A DNA stretch of 64,000 nucleotides from Thiohalophilus sp. (GTDB taxonomy: Bacteria > Pseudomonadota > Gammaproteobacteria > UBA6429 > Thiohalophilaceae). How positions within the stretch are numbered: position 1 is the first letter of the stretch; each line of letters begins with the position of its first letter. This document shows positions 48,145 through 56,617 of the stretch, piece after piece. The notes beneath the pieces were generated by a model, which saw only the letters and a list, made by a program, of their open reading frames with translations, made no database searches and was not told the origin of the DNA. The stretch covers positions 1,054,001-1,118,000 of the forward strand of contig NZ_JAXHLN010000003.1 of NCBI RefSeq assembly GCF_034522235.1. Reading direction: 5' to 3'. A program made the position numbers and the translations under genes.

Positions 48145-48930
48145 TTACCTCAGGCGGCCTTCCAGTTGGAGGCGATTGCCCAGCGGGGCCAGCGCGTTAC
48201 GCAAGGCGTCACTGGCCTGATCGCGGGCACGGGGCCGGGCATCCAGCCGGTAGTGGCCGTCGGGGCGCAGTTGCCACTGGCCGTCGAGCGCCAGGGGCCC
48301 GCCATCATCACTCAGCTTGCCGTGGATGATACCGTCGTTGGCCTGCAGGTCGCTGATCAGGCCGCCCAGTTCAAACACCGTGTTATCGACCTCGACGCGG
48401 CCCTCCTGCCAGGCGAGGCGGCCGTCGAGACGCTGGATGGTGCCGTCATGATTCATCGCCAGATTTTCCACGGCCAGCGCGAGCTGGCCGTGCACTTGCG
48501 TCGGCATGGGGCTGTAGCGGGCAATGATCGGCTCAAGCCGGTTGGCCGGCAGCCGCCCGCTGATCTTTTCGCCGCCCAGGCGCATTGGCGAGAGATGGAC
48601 TCGCCCGCGCAGAAACCCGCCTTCGGTGGCGGCGTCAATATCCACTCCAAGTCGGCCACCAAGCAGGGTGCCAAAGCGTACCTGCCAACGCAGCCGGTTT
48701 ATCGCCATGCCCGCCACGTTCAGCTGTCGTAATTCGCCGTGCCAGATGGTGCCGGCCACCGTGTCGACCTGTACCCCGGGCGGTAACATCCCCCGATCGT
48801 CGATCTGTTGCCAGGCATGGTTGGCCGGCCAGCGGGCGAGCAGAAAAATCAGATAAAACAGCAGACCGAGCCCCAGCAACCCGAGCGTTGACCAGGGAAG
48901 GCGCGACAGGCGGGAGCGCAGCCGGTTCAT
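48145..48930 (-). CDS. gspN: Type II secretion protein GspN
   Basis: The 261-residue protein has one N-terminal membrane segment (about residues 15-35) and a periplasmic beta-rich domain (PPGVQVDTVAGTIWHGELRQ), as in GspN. GspN is not found in all T2SS; its role is accessory. It overlaps gspM by 4 bp. Confidence 0.88.
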   Translation of the reverse strand: MNRLRSRLSRLPWSTLGLLGLGLLFYLIFLLARWPANHAWQQIDDRGMLPPGVQVDTVAGTIWHGELRQLNVAGMAINRLRWQVRFGTLLGGRLGVDIDAATEGGFLRGRVHLSPMRLGGEKISGRLPANRLEPIIARYSPMPTQVHGQLALAVENLAMNHDGTIQRLDGRLAWQEGRVEVDNTVFELGGLISDLQANDGIIHGKLSDDGGPLALDGQWQLRPDGHYRLDARPRARDQASDALRNALAPLGNRLQLEGRLR

Positions 48931-49463
48931 TGGGTCATCTCCAGATTCAGCCGCACATCCACCAGTCCGCCAGCACCGGTGGCCTCGACCTGCAAGGCAC
49001 TGACGCGCACGCCGCTGCTGCGTTCCAGCTCATCGATCCAGGTTATCAGTCGATCGAAGGCAACCCGTTCGAACCATATCTGCACGCCATAATCCCCCTG
49101 CGGCTGAACCCGGTTGAGTTGTTCACCCAGGCCGGCATTGCGCGCACTGCGGTCAACCAGACCGATCAACGACCGATCTTCGCTGGCGGGAAGCGTGCCC
49201 GACTGATTGGTGCGGGCACGGATCGTGGCGGCGGCCTGTTTCATCCAGGCATGGGTTTCGCGCAGTTCGACCAGTTCCTGTTCCAGGGCGGCGCGTTGTT
49301 TTACCAGCGGCTCCCAGAGTCCGACATAGGCAAACACGATCACGGCCAGCCCGCCGCCGACGGCAAGAATCCAGCGCTCGCGAAGGTTGCGCGCCTGCCA
49401 CCAGAGCGTGATTTGCTGTTTCAGTGGCGCCAGTTGCTGATCAATTTGCGCGCGCAGGTTCAT
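48927..49463 (-). CDS. gspM: Type II secretion protein GspM
   Basis: The 178-residue protein has a cytoplasmic N-terminus, one membrane segment (WILAVGGGLAVIVFAYVGLW) and a periplasmic ferredoxin-like domain after a coiled coil. It binds GspL. It overlaps both gspL and gspN by 4 bp. Confidence 0.9.
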   Translation of the reverse strand: MNLRAQIDQQLAPLKQQITLWWQARNLRERWILAVGGGLAVIVFAYVGLWEPLVKQRAALEQELVELRETHAWMKQAAATIRARTNQSGTLPASEDRSLIGLVDRSARNAGLGEQLNRVQPQGDYGVQIWFERVAFDRLITWIDELERSSGVRVSALQVEATGAGGLVDVRLNLEMTQ

Positions 49464-50704
49464 GTCGCTTCCCCGCGGATCAGTAAGCGGCCGTCCGCGC
49501 GCTTACCCCGTGTGCTGGCCGAGCGCAGTTCGACAACCAGACCCTCGTAGGCGGCCAGTTTTTCCCGGATCCGTTCCAGCGATTCGATCGAGGGTGCGCT
49601 CAGGTCCACCTCCAGCCGGCCGTCACGCAGACGCAGGGAACGCAATTGGGTGTCATCCCCCGCCAGTGCCGGACCGGCCAGCGCCAGCAGATTGCTCAGG
49701 CGCGGGTTATTATCGTCATCTTGTGTCGATTCCAGGGCGGCCAGGTGTTGACGCATCTGCACCTGCGGGTTGACCACCCGGCTGTCGGGGAACGTGTCTC
49801 GATAAATGGTTTCGATCGCTGTTTGCCGTTGATCCCGTTCGGCCTGCAAACGTTGTGTCTGGGCAAATTGCACGCTGTACTGGGCCAGCAGCCACACGAC
49901 CAACAGCGCCGCGGCCGGTCGCAGGGGACGCCAGACCCAGTCCCAGCGAGCCTGACGGGCATACGCGCCCTGCAGGAGATTCACCACCTGGCGTTCGTTC
50001 AGGCGCGAGGCCAGTCGTGGTAACAGCGGCATGTCGCTGGTGGTGGTGTTAATGGCGACGTTGTCTTCGACTTCGGGATGGGCGGCCAGCACAGACTGTA
50101 AACGGGTTATCACTGTCTGCGGCGCTTCGATTTCCAGGTGAGCGGGGAGATCGTCGTCGTCCATTTCCTGCAGGGCGGCTTCCAGGGTCAGCAGTGCGGC
50201 GTCCGGCTCCAGGGTGTAACTGCCGTTACCCAGTTGCAACAACACCCGCTGTTCATCGGCCAGAATGTGCCATTGTTGCGTATCCAGCGGAAGAATGCCG
50301 TTTTCCGGGATCAGGGCGATCGGGGTGATCGCCAGTTGTGCCAGCGCCTGCTCCCAGGTTTGCATTCGTTCATGGTCCACCACCGCCGCGGTCAGGCCCG
50401 GGCCTTTCGTCGTCAGGCTGCTGGCAAAGTGGAAGTCGTTGATGTCACCGATGAGTCGATCTTCCAGGGTATAGGGTAAGGCCTGGGCGATGCGATCGCG
50501 ACGCCGGGTTGGCAGATTGACTCGCGTGATCAGCACATCCGTTCCCGGTACGACGACGAAACAACGACGGCCGGCAAGGGCCTGGTGCAGATTGTCGCTG
50601 CCGCTGCGTGCCTGGTGTTCCAGTTCACCCCGGACATTGATAACGGCATATTCGTATGAGCCATCAGAAGCGGCGGGCAGATGGAGAATGAGCTGTTCTG
50701 GCAT
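49460..50704 (-). CDS. gspL: Type II secretion protein GspL
   Basis: The ATG at 50704 (MPEQLILHLPAASD) gives 414 residues; a longer frame reaches 50842 and runs into gspK. The N-terminal actin-like cytoplasmic domain (1-240) binds GspE, a membrane segment lies near 285-305 (AALLVVWLLAQYSVQF), and a periplasmic ferredoxin-like domain ends the protein. GspL anchors the ATPase at the membrane. Confidence 0.92.
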   Translation of the reverse strand: MPEQLILHLPAASDGSYEYAVINVRGELEHQARSGSDNLHQALAGRRCFVVVPGTDVLITRVNLPTRRRDRIAQALPYTLEDRLIGDINDFHFASSLTTKGPGLTAAVVDHERMQTWEQALAQLAITPIALIPENGILPLDTQQWHILADEQRVLLQLGNGSYTLEPDAALLTLEAALQEMDDDDLPAHLEIEAPQTVITRLQSVLAAHPEVEDNVAINTTTSDMPLLPRLASRLNERQVVNLLQGAYARQARWDWVWRPLRPAAALLVVWLLAQYSVQFAQTQRLQAERDQRQTAIETIYRDTFPDSRVVNPQVQMRQHLAALESTQDDDNNPRLSNLLALAGPALAGDDTQLRSLRLRDGRLEVDLSAPSIESLERIREKLAAYEGLVVELRSASTRGKRADGRLLIRGEAT

Positions 50705-50745
50705 GATCGTTGTCCTGCTCTCGATAAGACCGAGTGTACCCCACA

Positions 50746-51642
50746 TTACCGGGCTGTGGCCAAATCGGACGTCGGCGATCGCGGACAGGGTTGCTGATAG
50801 CGTTGCAGTACCGTTCCCCGGTCGCCGTCGATCACCGCGCACTGGCTGTAGAGGAACGTGTCCTGTCGGATGGCGATGGCCAGTTCGATGTAGCGACCCC
50901 AGGCGCCCTGTTTTTCGCTATCCATTTCCTCTTGCGGCGGGAATTCGTAGGCATCGCGCAGCAGGGGCGGCAGCGAGGCTTCATTAAGCGTGGTGCCGCT
51001 TTCGGGCAGCGCTGTCACATACGGTTCCAGATAATGGTAGGCGGTCGGATTCATGCCGCGGATCAGCAGCAACTCACTGGTCGAGAACAGCGGTTGATTG
51101 GCGGATCGGTAAGGCGGCGATTGACGCGTGTACCAGTCATCGTCGACCTCGGGATTTGCCCAGTCACGCAGTGCGCTGATAATTGCCCGGGATTCCAGCG
51201 CCATGTCGCTATGACGCCGGTTAAGCGCATCGACCAGGCGAATAAAGCCGGCCTCCGTTGCCTTATCTTCAGGATCCAGCAGATTGTTAAGATTAAGACG
51301 ACAATGCAGATCCCTGAGGCGGGCCTGAATTTGAAAGCCGCCCATTTCCAGTTGTAACGGCGGGGTTTGACAGGTTCGGGTCAGCTCCTCGGCGAGTTCG
51401 GCATCGTTGCGTAAGGTAATAATGAGTTCGCTGGCCAGCGCTTCGATACTGCGGCCATACAGCTGGGCCTGACCGAGATTATACGTGGTCAGGGAGCGGC
51501 GCAGATCCAGCTGATGGCTGGCGGTCAACGAGACGGTGGCGACCGTGGCCAGAGAGACGATCAACAGGGCGGTGATCAGCGCGACGCCGGTATTTTTTTT
51601 TCTACCAGAATGAACAGCGAGTTTTTGAAATGGCGTCATCAT
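50746..51642 (-). CDS. gspK: Type II secretion minor pseudopilin GspK
   Basis: The 298-residue protein has the leader KKNTG before VALITALLIVSLATVAT; Val replaces the usual Phe after the cleavage Gly, and Glu at +5 is absent, which is typical of GspK. The helical domain with LNLNNLLDPEDKA and DWANPEVDDDWY follows. It caps the pseudopilus tip. It overlaps the TPR lipoprotein gene by 4 bp. Confidence 0.92.
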   Translation of the reverse strand: MMTPFQKLAVHSGRKKNTGVALITALLIVSLATVATVSLTASHQLDLRRSLTTYNLGQAQLYGRSIEALASELIITLRNDAELAEELTRTCQTPPLQLEMGGFQIQARLRDLHCRLNLNNLLDPEDKATEAGFIRLVDALNRRHSDMALESRAIISALRDWANPEVDDDWYTRQSPPYRSANQPLFSTSELLLIRGMNPTAYHYLEPYVTALPESGTTLNEASLPPLLRDAYEFPPQEEMDSEKQGAWGRYIELAIAIRQDTFLYSQCAVIDGDRGTVLQRYQQPCPRSPTSDLATAR

Positions 51643-52406
51643 TCCACGGCGGGATGATCCGGATAGAGAATTTGCAGCATTCTCAAGGTGGCCGCGGCTT
51701 CACGATCCCGATTCAGGTTTTCCAGCGCTTCGGCCTGAAGCGCCAGGGCATCCGCGGCGTGGCGGACATCCCGGTACTGTTCGGCCACCCAGGCGGCGCG
51801 TTCGGCGGCGGTGGCAAAATCGCCGGCTTGCATGTCCTCACGGGCGCGGCGCAATTCCTCGGCGGCCAGATCCCGACGCAGCTGTTGCATGCGTTGAAAC
51901 GCGGTTTTTACTTCTTTACTTTCGGGATGGTATTCCACCACCTTGCGATAATAGGCGAAGGCCTGGCGGGCCAATGAGGTCTTTCGGGGGGAAGAAGTGT
52001 CTGCATTCCAGAGCGCCCGGGCGGCTTCGGCGCGCAGAAAACGGGCATAGGCACGCTCCGGGGTATCGGCCTCGCTGCCCTGTTCAAGCCAGGTACTGGT
52101 CTGTTCAATGGTAAGAGGGTAGTTTTTCAGGTGGTAATGGGTGTAGGCTTTTTCCAGCATGGCCTGTTGACCTTGCGGCGTGTTCGGATAATCGGACAAC
52201 AGGGTATCCAGGTGAGCCAGCGAGGTCTCAAGCTGTCCGTCCTCGCGAGCGGCCATCGCCTGCTGGTAAAGTGCAACGGCCTCGTCATGTTGACGCTGGT
52301 CTCCCCCGAGCACGCTGCAGCCGGATGAGAGCGCCGCCAGTGCGATGACCGCGATGAGGTTGCAAGCGATACGTTGGTAGGCGATTTTTATCATAATTTT
52401 AATCAT
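51639..52406 (-). CDS. TPR lipoprotein leading the type II secretion operon
   Basis: The 255-residue protein has a lipoprotein signal ending in ALSSGC and TPR repeats like those of BamD (ALYQQAMAAREDGQLETSLA, ALLSDYPNT-like segments and YYRKVVEYHPESKEVKTA). Two starts are possible, at 52406 and 52394. It is the first gene of the minus-strand gsp operon and overlaps gspK by 4 bp. It may act as a pilotin-like or assembly factor for the secretin, but it is not similar to GspS or AspS by eye. Confidence 0.8.
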   Translation of the reverse strand: MIKIMIKIAYQRIACNLIAVIALAALSSGCSVLGGDQRQHDEAVALYQQAMAAREDGQLETSLAHLDTLLSDYPNTPQGQQAMLEKAYTHYHLKNYPLTIEQTSTWLEQGSEADTPERAYARFLRAEAARALWNADTSSPRKTSLARQAFAYYRKVVEYHPESKEVKTAFQRMQQLRRDLAAEELRRAREDMQAGDFATAAERAAWVAEQYRDVRHAADALALQAEALENLNRDREAAATLRMLQILYPDHPAVE

Positions 52407-52409
52407 TCC

Positions 52410-52421
52410 CCTCGGGCGAGG
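52410..52421. promoter_or_regulatory. Shared ribosome-site palindrome between divergent gsp operons
   Basis: CCTCG-GG-CGAGG is a perfect palindrome. Its plus strand gives GAGG 4 bp before the gspD ATG, and its minus strand gives GAGGGG just before the TPR lipoprotein ATG. The starts at 52406 and 52426 are only 19 bp apart. Confidence 0.55.
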
Positions 52422-52425
52422 ATGT

Positions 52426-54453
52426 ATGCAAGTACAAAAATATCATATCTGGCTGCAGCGTGTAGCGCTTTGTTTGCTGGTACTGGCGCTTTCGGCTCCG
52501 GGATTGGCACCGGCCCAGAGTCGTGAGGCCGCCGGCGACAAGATTACGCTGAACTTCGAAGAGGCGGATATTCGCTCGGTAATTGCGCTGGTCTCCGAGC
52601 AGACCGGGCGCAATTTTATCATCGACCCCCGGGTCAAGGGTAAGCTGACCATCATTTCCCAGCATCCGGTGGATCAACATCAGCTCTATGAAGTGTTTCT
52701 TTCCGCCTTGCAGCTTCACGGCTACACGGTCGTGTCGGGCGAGGGCGGGGATCGGGTCATACCCATGAGTCTGGCGCGCGGGGATCAGACCGAGGTGCTG
52801 GAACGCGACGAGGATGGCGGCAGGGGTTACGAGTTCGTCACCCGGGTGCTGGCAACCGAGTATGTTGAGGCGGCCAAACTGGTGCCGGTGTTAAGACCGC
52901 TGTTGACCAAGGACGGCCATCTTGCCGCCTATGGGGATAATAACCACCTGATCATTTCCGATTCCGCCGGTATCGTCGAGCGGGTTCGCAAGCTCATCCG
53001 GCAGATTGATCGCGATACAACCGGTGTCACGGAAGTGGTGGAACTGGAGCATGCCTCGGCGGCCGAAGTGGTGCGCATGGTAAAGTCCGTTGAAAACGAG
53101 GAGCGCAACGGTCGCCGCCTGCTGCTGGTTCCCGATGAACGCGCCAATCGTATACTCATCGGTGGCGATCCGGCTCGGCGTTCCTCGGTGCGCTCCCTGA
53201 TTCGCCGGCTGGATGAAAAAGGTACTGAAGACGAAGGCATTGCCGTGATTTATCTGCGTTATACCGATGCCGAGGAGATGGTCCCCGTTCTGCAAGGCGT
53301 CGTCTCACAGCAGACAGTCAGCACTTCGAGCAGCGCGGCGGGCGGCGGTAAAAACGGAGCCGCGTCGCGCCGGGTTGCGTCTTCTGACGGCGATGTCAGT
53401 ATCCAGGCGCACAAGAGTACCAACGCGCTGGTCATCAGCGGGCCATCTGGCGAGGTGGACGATCTGCGCTCGGTGATCAAACGCCTGGATATTCGTCGCG
53501 CCCAGGTACTGGTGGAAGCGATCATCGCCGAGGTCTCCATGGAACGCTTGCAGGAGTTTGGCATTCAGTGGGGCGCCTTCGGGGATACTGCCGTGGGGAT
53601 GCTGAACTTTGGGGTGGCAGGCGCCGGCTCTTTGGCCAATATCGGCGCGGCGGTGGAGGCCGGCGGTATTCCGAATGTTGACGGTGCAACCGTTGGCGCC
53701 ACCGATTCGCAAGGCGAGATCGGCGCCCTGTTGCGGGCCCTGCTGGCGGATACGGGCACCAACGTGCTTTCGACCCCGTCGGTGATGACCATGGACAACG
53801 AAGAAGCCGAGATCGTGGTGGGCCAGAATATCCCCTTCGTGACCGGCCGCGCGATCGAGGATTCCGGCCAGGCTTTCAATTCCATCCAGCGCCAGGATGT
53901 CGGTATCAAGTTGCTCATCCGGCCACAGATTAACGAGGGCGATGCCATCAAATTGAATATCGAACAGGAGGTTTCCTCGGTTGCCGAATCACTGGCAGGG
54001 GCGCAAGATCTGATCACCAACAAGCGCAGCATCAAGACCACCGCGATGGTGGATGATGGGCAGATCATCGTCCTCGGCGGGCTGACCTCCGAAGAGGCGG
54101 CTACGCGTAACCAGCGGGTTCCCGGGCTGGGCAGCATACCGGGGCTGGGCTGGCTGTTTCGTTACGACCGCTCTACTGTGCTAAAACGCAATCTGATGGT
54201 CTTTTTGCGGCCACGAATCGTTCAGGATCGGGATGACACTCGCGCGATCAGCAGCGCCAAATACCAGTTGATTCGCGCCCAGCAGCTGGCCAGCCGCGAG
54301 CGTGGGCTGGCTTTTCTGGACGATGAAATGATCCCGGTGCTGCGATCTTCCTCGGAATTAATGACCCTGCCACCGGACTTTGAGGATCGCGTCGGCCCGC
54401 CGGGTCGGGAGGGGGCTGACCGGGTTTATGCGCCGCCGCGGCCTGTGAATTAG
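52426..54453 (+). CDS. gspD: Type II secretion secretin GspD
   Basis: The 675-residue protein has a signal peptide (about 1-31), N0 and N1-N3 domains (ITLNFEEADIRSVIALVSEQ in N0; VVELEHASAAEVVRMV in N2) and the secretin domain with VLGGLTSEEAATRNQRVPGL and PGLGWLFRYD. It forms the outer-membrane channel. A C-terminal S-domain-like tail is present. gspF follows after 11 bp. Confidence 0.96.
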   Translation: MQVQKYHIWLQRVALCLLVLALSAPGLAPAQSREAAGDKITLNFEEADIRSVIALVSEQTGRNFIIDPRVKGKLTIISQHPVDQHQLYEVFLSALQLHGYTVVSGEGGDRVIPMSLARGDQTEVLERDEDGGRGYEFVTRVLATEYVEAAKLVPVLRPLLTKDGHLAAYGDNNHLIISDSAGIVERVRKLIRQIDRDTTGVTEVVELEHASAAEVVRMVKSVENEERNGRRLLLVPDERANRILIGGDPARRSSVRSLIRRLDEKGTEDEGIAVIYLRYTDAEEMVPVLQGVVSQQTVSTSSSAAGGGKNGAASRRVASSDGDVSIQAHKSTNALVISGPSGEVDDLRSVIKRLDIRRAQVLVEAIIAEVSMERLQEFGIQWGAFGDTAVGMLNFGVAGAGSLANIGAAVEAGGIPNVDGATVGATDSQGEIGALLRALLADTGTNVLSTPSVMTMDNEEAEIVVGQNIPFVTGRAIEDSGQAFNSIQRQDVGIKLLIRPQINEGDAIKLNIEQEVSSVAESLAGAQDLITNKRSIKTTAMVDDGQIIVLGGLTSEEAATRNQRVPGLGSIPGLGWLFRYDRSTVLKRNLMVFLRPRIVQDRDDTRAISSAKYQLIRAQQLASRERGLAFLDDEMIPVLRSSSELMTLPPDFEDRVGPPGREGADRVYAPPRPVN

Positions 54454-54464
54454 GATCTGTTCCC

Positions 54465-55679
54465 ATGCCGGCATTCGAATATCAGGCGCTGGAGGGTGAC
54501 GGGCGCGCTCGCAAGGGCGTCCTCGAGGGTGACAGTGCCCGCCAGATACGTTCGCGGTTAAGAGAAGAGGGACTGACCCCGCTGAGCGTGGCGGAAGTGA
54601 CCGCAAATGAACGCCAGGCAGGGGTTCGTCTGTTACCCCGTCGCGGCGTACGCGCCGGCGATCTGGCCCTGATGACCCGACAGATGGCCACACTGGTGCG
54701 TTCCGGCCTGCCGTTGGAGGAGGTGCTGCGCACCGTCGCCCGCCAGACTTCGCAACCGCGTTTGCAGAGTGTGCTGGTCGCGGTACGCACCCGTATTACC
54801 GAAGGCCATGATCTGGCCGGCGCGTTGAGCGAGTTTACCCATGTTTTCCCCGATATCTACCGCGCCTCGGTGGCCGCCGGCGAACAGTCCGGTCACCTGG
54901 ATGTGGTCCTGGAGCGCCTGGCCGAGTACACCGAAAAACGGCAACAGATGCGCCAGAAAGTCCAGCTGGCGCTGTTCTATCCGGCCATCCTGACCGTCAT
55001 GGCGGTGCTGGTAACCGTTGCCTTGCTGGGCTATGTGGTCCCCGAGGTGGTACAGGTCTTTGAAAATATCAATCAGGAGCTGCCGGCGCTGACCGTGGGC
55101 CTGATCGCCGTCAGTGAGATCGTGCAATCCAGTGGCCTGGCGATTGCCGGGGTGCTTGTCGTCGGTGTTTTTTTACTGACGCGCCTGCTGCGGCGACCGG
55201 AACCCCGACGCAAGTGGCACCGGTTGCTGCTGCATTTGCCCGTGATGGGCAATCTGGTACGCGGCAGTAACAGCGCGCGGTTCGCCCGGACTTTGTCGAT
55301 TGTCTCCGCCTCCGGGGTGCCGATTCTCGAGGCGCTGCGTATCGCGGGGGAGGTGGTCAATAATGTCCCCATGCACGAGGCCGTCTCCGCCGCCGCCCGG
55401 GAAGTGCGCGAGGGCGGCTCACTGGCCCGTGCCCTGGAGCGCAGCGGTTACTTCCCGCCGATGACCGTGCATCTGATCGCCAGTGGCGAGGCCAGCGGTA
55501 ATCTCGACACCATGCTCGAACGGGCCGCCGAAAGTCAGGAACAGGAACTGGAGATGAGCACCGGCATGATCCTCGGCATCTTCGAACCGGCCCTGATACT
55601 GGTGATGGGGCTGGTCGTGCTCACCATCGTCCTGGCCATTCTCCTGCCGATTTTCGAAATCAACCAGCTGGTGCGTTAA
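54465..55679 (+). CDS. gspF: Type II secretion inner membrane protein GspF
   Basis: The 404-residue protein has two GspF domains and three membrane segments (about 170-195, 220-240, 375-400). The start PAFEYQALEGDGRARKGVLE is typical. It is the platform protein that works with GspE. It ends the gspD-gspF operon. Confidence 0.95.
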   Translation: MPAFEYQALEGDGRARKGVLEGDSARQIRSRLREEGLTPLSVAEVTANERQAGVRLLPRRGVRAGDLALMTRQMATLVRSGLPLEEVLRTVARQTSQPRLQSVLVAVRTRITEGHDLAGALSEFTHVFPDIYRASVAAGEQSGHLDVVLERLAEYTEKRQQMRQKVQLALFYPAILTVMAVLVTVALLGYVVPEVVQVFENINQELPALTVGLIAVSEIVQSSGLAIAGVLVVGVFLLTRLLRRPEPRRKWHRLLLHLPVMGNLVRGSNSARFARTLSIVSASGVPILEALRIAGEVVNNVPMHEAVSAAAREVREGGSLARALERSGYFPPMTVHLIASGEASGNLDTMLERAAESQEQELEMSTGMILGIFEPALILVMGLVVLTIVLAILLPIFEINQLVR

Positions 55680-56041
55680 GTCGCCGACCCGCCATAGACC
55701 GGCTGAAACAAACAAGCCTTCAAGCTGACTGCTTATGAAAAGCCGTCATATCGTTTGTATGCAGCCCCGCTTTCGGGTTCCCGAATTCTTGCGATCTTTC
55801 TTTTCGTCCGGAAGTTGTCGACATACTGTTTGTATCAGTTTCTCCCGCGGCAATGGCCGCCTTTCTTGACAGCGGCAACGGAGTGATCTCCTATAGTTAA
55901 ACTTCCCTGATTGTTCTGGCCTGCCTGGTGAGGGGCAAAGTATGGGGCGTTGTAAAATAACGCGATGCAGGGGAGGGTCTCTGGCTGAACAATTTGTGCA
56001 CCCGGTCAGCCCCGCGTTGAATGGTCGAGGATGACAACAGG

Positions 56042-56100
56042 ATTGCAAATTCTCACTGCCGGAGGCCCTGGGTCGCCAAATTGCAATTTGCAGTTTGGCG
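56042..56100 (+). promoter_or_regulatory. Upstream activator-type repeats before tusA (P1)
   Basis: ATTGCAAATT (56042-56051) is followed by the perfect 14-bp palindrome CAAATTGCAATTTG (56077-56090), nested in CGCCAAA...TTTGGCG (56074-56100). The first TTGCA and the later TGCAA are 39 bp apart, start to start. ATTGCAATTT also occurs upstream of P2, and TTGCAAATT upstream of P3. The position about 105 bp before the predicted start of transcription suits an enhancer-binding protein. Confidence 0.65.
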
Positions 56101-56130
56101 AAAGTCGAAAACATCAATAAATATCTTGTA

Positions 56131-56143
56131 TATCAAAAAGTTA
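56131..56143 (+). promoter_or_regulatory. IHF-type site in P1
   Basis: TATCAAAAAGTTA fits the IHF consensus WATCAA-N4-TTR exactly. It lies between the activator-type repeats and the -24/-12 element. Confidence 0.55.
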
Positions 56144-56148
56144 CCCGC

Positions 56149-56165
56149 CTGGCATGTAACCTGCA
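56149..56165 (+). promoter_or_regulatory. Sigma-54 type promoter P1 (tusA-yeeE operon)
   Basis: CTGGCATG-TAAC-CTGCA has the GG and GC of the -24/-12 element exactly 10 bp apart (GG 56151-56152, GC 56163-56164). It is nearly identical to P2 and P3. The tusA ATG is 38 bp further on. Confidence 0.7.
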
Positions 56166-56202
56166 TTATATGTTCCAGCGGGTACGGGAGGAGGTAAACA
56201 TC

Positions 56203-56553
56203 ATGATGATGCTGTTCAATTTATTCCGCGGCCCGAAACGGCGACAGAATCGGCAGATCACCGAGCAGTCGCGCGAAGTAGAACTGACGGATGGACGGAG
56301 GGTCAATGTCCGCCAACGGGTGGAGTGTTTGGGCGACGGTTGTCCCAAACCCCAACTGTTGACGCTGAAGGCGTTATCGCTGGTCGAGCCCGGTGAAGTG
56401 GTGGAACTGGTGACCGACAGTGTCACCGCCGCGGAGACCATCTCGGCCATGATGAATCTGGCTGACGGGGAATACCTTGCAACCGAACGTGACGAGGGAG
56501 TCTGGCGGGTTTACATACAACGCCTGGCGGACGGTGCAGCAGAGCAAGTTTGA
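56203..56553 (+). CDS. TusA-like sulfur carrier protein
   Basis: The ATG at 56203 follows GGGAGGAGG and gives 116 residues; a frame from 56095 would start inside the promoter. The TusA fold is clear: VECLGDGCPKPQLLTLKALS carries the sulfur-accepting Cys of the CPxP motif, and YLATERDEGVWRVYIQRL ends the domain. A basic N-terminal extension (NLFRGPKRRQNRQITEQ) is unusual for TusA. It probably carries a persulfide in the cytoplasm and passes it to or from the YeeE transporter, whose gene follows after 64 bp. Confidence 0.85.
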   Translation: MMMLFNLFRGPKRRQNRQITEQSREVELTDGRRVNVRQRVECLGDGCPKPQLLTLKALSLVEPGEVVELVTDSVTAAETISAMMNLADGEYLATERDEGVWRVYIQRLADGAAEQV

Positions 56554-56617
56554 CAAGCGGTTCTGGTTTGGAATTCTGACCAGCTAAGTAGTAACTGGAT
56601 TATCCTGCGGGGGATTG

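Larger units (their letters stand above)
55680..56202 (+). other. Upstream region of the sulfur-trafficking cluster
   Basis: No gene is supported between gspF and the first tusA. A TTGACA (55866-55871) and TATAGT (55892-55897) pair with a 20-bp spacer is a weak sigma-70 candidate. From 56042 on there is a dense set of elements: TTGCA repeats, a perfect palindrome, an IHF site and a sigma-54 type promoter, described separately. Confidence 0.6.

Noticed and set aside
55866..55897. Sigma-70 promoter for the tusA operon
   Set aside because: TTGACA and TATAGT are good boxes, but the 20-bp spacer is too long and the distance to tusA is over 300 bp; the sigma-54 type element is better placed.
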